Part shown: positions 61,587-64,000 of the stretch, piece after piece | How the letters are laid out: every line of letters begins with the position of its first letter | Numbering within the stretch: the stretch's first letter is position 1 | Assembly (NCBI GenBank): GCA_900104855.1 | Contig: FNSS01000001.1 | Coordinates: forward strand, 5,518,001-5,582,000 | Source of the DNA: Rhizobiales bacterium GAS188 | Lineage (GTDB): Bacteria; Pseudomonadota; Alphaproteobacteria; Rhizobiales; Beijerinckiaceae | Direction: 5' to 3' | DNA length: 64,000 bases | Position numbers and translations under genes: made by a program | The notes under the pieces: generated by a model | The model's input: the letters and a program-made list of their open reading frames with translations, nothing else | Told to the model about the DNA's origin: nothing | Database searches by the model: none

Positions 61587-61745
61587 CCGAAAGACCACAC
61601 ATGAAAGGCCCGGCGCGTCAACGCCCTCTGCCCGGTCGGCAAGCAAATTATGCGCCGGGCGCAGATTGTGCGACAGAGCGTCGGGATACTTATATGTAGG
61701 CGTCCACGGGCCCCAAAGAGGTCCGCAAGCCGTTGAAAGTGAAGA

Positions 61746-63716
61746 ATGTCATCCGTCCCTCGCCTCGGCCCGCAGCCGGCCGCTCCGGGAGCCTCGCCCC
61801 CACAAGACCCGCCGGATGCGGAAGGCGCGCGCAAGCGCGAGACGAGCCTCCTGGTCACCATGCTGCGCCTCTGGCCCTATCTGTGGCCTTATGATCGCTT
61901 CGACCTCAAGCTCCGGGTCGCAGCCTCCTTGGCGCTGACGGTCATCTCCAAGCTCGTCACCATTGCGGTGCCCTTCACTTTCAAATGGACTGCCGACGCG
62001 CTGGCAGGCGCTGCCAAGGGGGTGAGCGTCTCGCATGCCATCCTCGGCATCGCGGTCGCCGGCCCGCTGGCGCTGACTGTCCTTTACGGGTTGGTGCGCA
62101 TTATCATGGTCGTGCTGACCCAGATGCGCGAGGCGCTGTTTGCGCGCGTGGCGCTGCATGCGGTGCGTCGCCTCGCCTGGCGCACCTTCGAGCATATGCA
62201 CCGCCTGTCCTTGCGCTTCCATCTCGAACGCAAGACCGGCGGCCTGACGCGCGTGCTGGAGCGCGGGCGCAACGGCATCGAAGAGCTGTCGCGCCTCACC
62301 ATGATGACGGTCATCCCGACGGTGGTCGAGTTCGCGCTCGTCATCTCGGTGCTCTGGCTGCACTTCGATTGGCGCTACGTCGTGCTCGTCACCGTGATGA
62401 TCGCCGTCTACCTCGCCTATACGGTGATCGCCACCAATTGGCGGATCGGCATCCGCCGCATCATGAACAACTCCGACACCGACGCCACCTCGAAAGCCGT
62501 CGACAGCCTGCTCAATTACGAGACCGTCAAATATTTCGGAGCGGAGGCGCGCGAGGCCGAGCGCTATGACCGCTCGATGGAGCGCTATGAGCGCTCGAGC
62601 ATCAAATCCTACACCTCGCTCGCCGTGCTCAATACCGGCCAGGCGGCGATCTTCACTATCGGCCTGACCATGGCCATGGCGCTCTGTGCCATGGGCGTCA
62701 TCGCCGGCACCGAGACCGTCGGCGATTTCGTGATGGTCAACGCCATGATGGTGCAGCTCTACATCCCGTTGAACTTCATGGGCATGGTCTATCGCGAGAT
62801 CAAACAGGCGACGATCGATATCGAGGAGATGTTCTCGATCATCAGCCGCAATCCCGAGATCGCCGATCCTCCCGGCGCCAAGCCGCTGCAGGTGACGCAG
62901 GGCGCCGTGAGCTTCGAGGATGTGCGCTTCGCCTATGAGGAGAACCGGCCGATCCTGAAGGGCATCAACTTCGAGGTCCCGGCCGGCAAGACGGTCGCCA
63001 TCGTCGGTCCTTCGGGCGCCGGCAAATCCACCATCTCGCGGCTGCTGTTCCGCTTCTACGAGCCGCAGGATGGGTGCATCCGCATCGACGGCCAGGATAT
63101 CGGCAAGGTCACCCAGGATTCCCTGCGGCGGGCGCTCGGCATGGTGCCGCAGGATACGGTGCTGTTCAACGACACGATCGGCTACAATATCCGCTATGGC
63201 CGCTGGGACGCGTCCGAGGCGGAAGTGGAGGAGGCGGCCGACCTTGCCCAGATCGGCCCCTTCATCAAGTCCTTGCCCGAGGGCTATGACACGCCGGTCG
63301 GCGAGCGCGGCCTGAAATTGTCGGGCGGCGAGAAACAGCGCGTGGCCATCGCCCGCACCATCCTCAAGGGGCCGCCGATCCTGGTCCTGGACGAGGCGAC
63401 CTCGGCGCTCGACAGCTTCACCGAGCAGGAGATCCAGGCGGCGCTCGACCGGGTGGCGCAAGGGCGCACCACGATCGTCATCGCGCATCGCCTCTCGACC
63501 GTGGTGAATGCCGACGAGATCATCGTGCTCGAGAAGGGCGTGGTGGCCGAACGCGGCACCCATCTCGAGCTTCTGGCGCGCAACGGTCTCTATGCGGCCT
63601 TGTGGAACCGCCAGCGCGAGGTGGATGCGGCGCTCGAGACGCTCAAGCGCGCCGAAGCCGAGGAGGCACCGAGCCTGCGCCTGTCGCTCGCGACCGAAGC
63701 CCAGGCGGCCGAATGA
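61746..63716 (+). CDS. Atm1-type ABC exporter (fused permease and ATPase)
   Basis: 656 residues. Six-helix membrane domain (about 50-340) with NYETVKYFGAEAREAERYDRS, the Atm1/HMT1-type coupling segment, then ATPase: Walker A GPSGAGKST, QDTVLFNDTIGYNIRYG, signature LSGGEKQRVAIARTI, Walker B ILVLDEATSALD and H-loop IAHRLSTVV. Alphaproteobacterial Atm1 exports glutathione-linked metals or sulfur species. The N-terminus is Pro-rich and cytoplasmic. Overlaps the next gene by four bases. Confidence 0.93.
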   Translation: MSSVPRLGPQPAAPGASPPQDPPDAEGARKRETSLLVTMLRLWPYLWPYDRFDLKLRVAASLALTVISKLVTIAVPFTFKWTADALAGAAKGVSVSHAILGIAVAGPLALTVLYGLVRIIMVVLTQMREALFARVALHAVRRLAWRTFEHMHRLSLRFHLERKTGGLTRVLERGRNGIEELSRLTMMTVIPTVVEFALVISVLWLHFDWRYVVLVTVMIAVYLAYTVIATNWRIGIRRIMNNSDTDATSKAVDSLLNYETVKYFGAEAREAERYDRSMERYERSSIKSYTSLAVLNTGQAAIFTIGLTMAMALCAMGVIAGTETVGDFVMVNAMMVQLYIPLNFMGMVYREIKQATIDIEEMFSIISRNPEIADPPGAKPLQVTQGAVSFEDVRFAYEENRPILKGINFEVPAGKTVAIVGPSGAGKSTISRLLFRFYEPQDGCIRIDGQDIGKVTQDSLRRALGMVPQDTVLFNDTIGYNIRYGRWDASEAEVEEAADLAQIGPFIKSLPEGYDTPVGERGLKLSGGEKQRVAIARTILKGPPILVLDEATSALDSFTEQEIQAALDRVAQGRTTIVIAHRLSTVVNADEIIVLEKGVVAERGTHLELLARNGLYAALWNRQREVDAALETLKRAEAEEAPSLRLSLATEAQAAE

Positions 63717-64000
63717 GCGCTCCTGCGGTGCCGGCCGGCGTGCAAGATCCGGGCGGCACGCCGGGGCTGCCGATTCTGCTCGTGGTCGCTTGCGCGCTCG
63801 TCGACGCCGACGGGCGTGTCCTCATCGCCGAGCGCCCCGCCGGCAAGTCGCTCGCGGGGCTGTGGGAATTTCCCGGCGGCAAGCTGCACCCGGGCGAAGG
63901 CCCGGAGACCTGCCTCATCCGCGAGCTCAAGGAGGAGCTCGGCATCACGGTCGAGATCCACTGTCTTGCCCCGCTCACCTTCGCGAGCCACGCCTATGAG
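63713..64000 (+). CDS. mutT: MutT-type Nudix hydrolase, cut by the window end
   Basis: First 96 codons only. ATG overlaps the exporter stop (ATGA). ILLVVACALVDADGRVLIAERPAGKSLAGLWEFPGG is followed by the Nudix box GGKLHPGEGPETCLIRELKEELGI, with the GX5EX7REUXEEXGU residues present. MutT hydrolyses 8-oxo-dGTP to prevent mutation. The gene continues past the window. Confidence 0.9.
   Translation, partial: MSAPAVPAGVQDPGGTPGLPILLVVACALVDADGRVLIAERPAGKSLAGLWEFPGGKLHPGEGPETCLIRELKEELGITVEIHCLAPLTFASHAYE

Noticed and set aside
61749-63563. Long minus-strand frame (604 codons)
   Set aside because: Antisense shadow of the Atm1-type exporter, which has all ABC motifs in the plus frame.

Overview
The window is a GC-rich alphaproteobacterial chromosome segment, most likely Hyphomicrobiales (rhizobia/Methylobacteriaceae-type). 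The grounds are dense operons with 4-nt ATGA/GTGA overlaps, a very large share of ABC and TRAP uptake systems, and families typical of that order: PobA, an ArsR/SRPBCC pair, molbindin, BrnTA, Atm1-type exporters and a fused Mo-hydroxylase. No rRNA, tRNA or CRISPR array was seen.

Layout. 1-5.9 kb is an accessory left flank: an orphan ABC substrate-binding protein, an IS91-type element that carries its own tyrosine recombinase, and a minus-strand operon arsR - SRPBCC - DUF998 - DUF1801. 6.2-13.2 kb is a branched-chain-amino-acid-type ABC operon (binding protein, livH, livM and a fused LivG-LivF ATPase) split by an opposite-strand Tat-exported metallophosphoesterase. 13.5-15.2 kb holds a ribokinase and a Pr6Pr-like membrane protein. 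15.2-19.5 kb holds a Pot-type ABC transporter without a binding protein, next to a tartrate/D-malate dehydrogenase. 19.7-20.9 kb is pobA. 20.9-22.2 kb is a lower-GC three-gene cassette of unknown function, one member with a ClpX-type zinc finger. 22.3-25.5 kb has DUF3237, molbindin, TrmO, and a Gfo/Idh oxidoreductase coupled to a ThuA-like protein.

25.7-33.3 kb is a LacI repressor divergent from a carbohydrate-type ABC importer whose last gene is a cytoplasmic protein with two GDPD domains; two TGCACA(G)-type palindromes sit in the shared promoter. A cluster of small TA-flanked inverted repeats (MITE-like) and an IS630-type element follow (33.25-34.69 kb). 35-43.2 kb: acetoacetate decarboxylase and patatin, a Pro/Gly-rich exported protein, an RND efflux pair and its divergent TetR. 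43.6-49.7 kb: the remnant of a deleted sugar ABC operon, then a LacI regulator and an intact sugar ABC importer. 49.9-53.0 kb: a complete DctPQM TRAP transporter.

53.1-60.1 kb is a MarR-controlled catabolic cluster: a ferredoxin-reductase-like flavoprotein, the FAD subunit and a fused Fe-S/Mo subunit of a xanthine-dehydrogenase-family hydroxylase, and a 6-hydroxynicotinate-reductase-like Fe-S protein. It suggests a reductive N-heterocycle (nicotinate-like) route. 60.1-64 kb: BrnTA toxin-antitoxin, a LOG-family hydrolase, an Atm1-type exporter and a MutT gene cut by the window edge.

Two themes recur outside the genes. One is short tandem duplications of 11-21 bp at gene starts, gene ends and intergenic sites. 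The other is dispersed hairpins or palindromic repeats. The most novel-looking items are the low-GC three-gene cassette, the MITE that supplies a stop codon to the GDPD gene, the reductive hydroxylase cluster, and the pair of matching hairpins at 13.27 and 44.81 kb.
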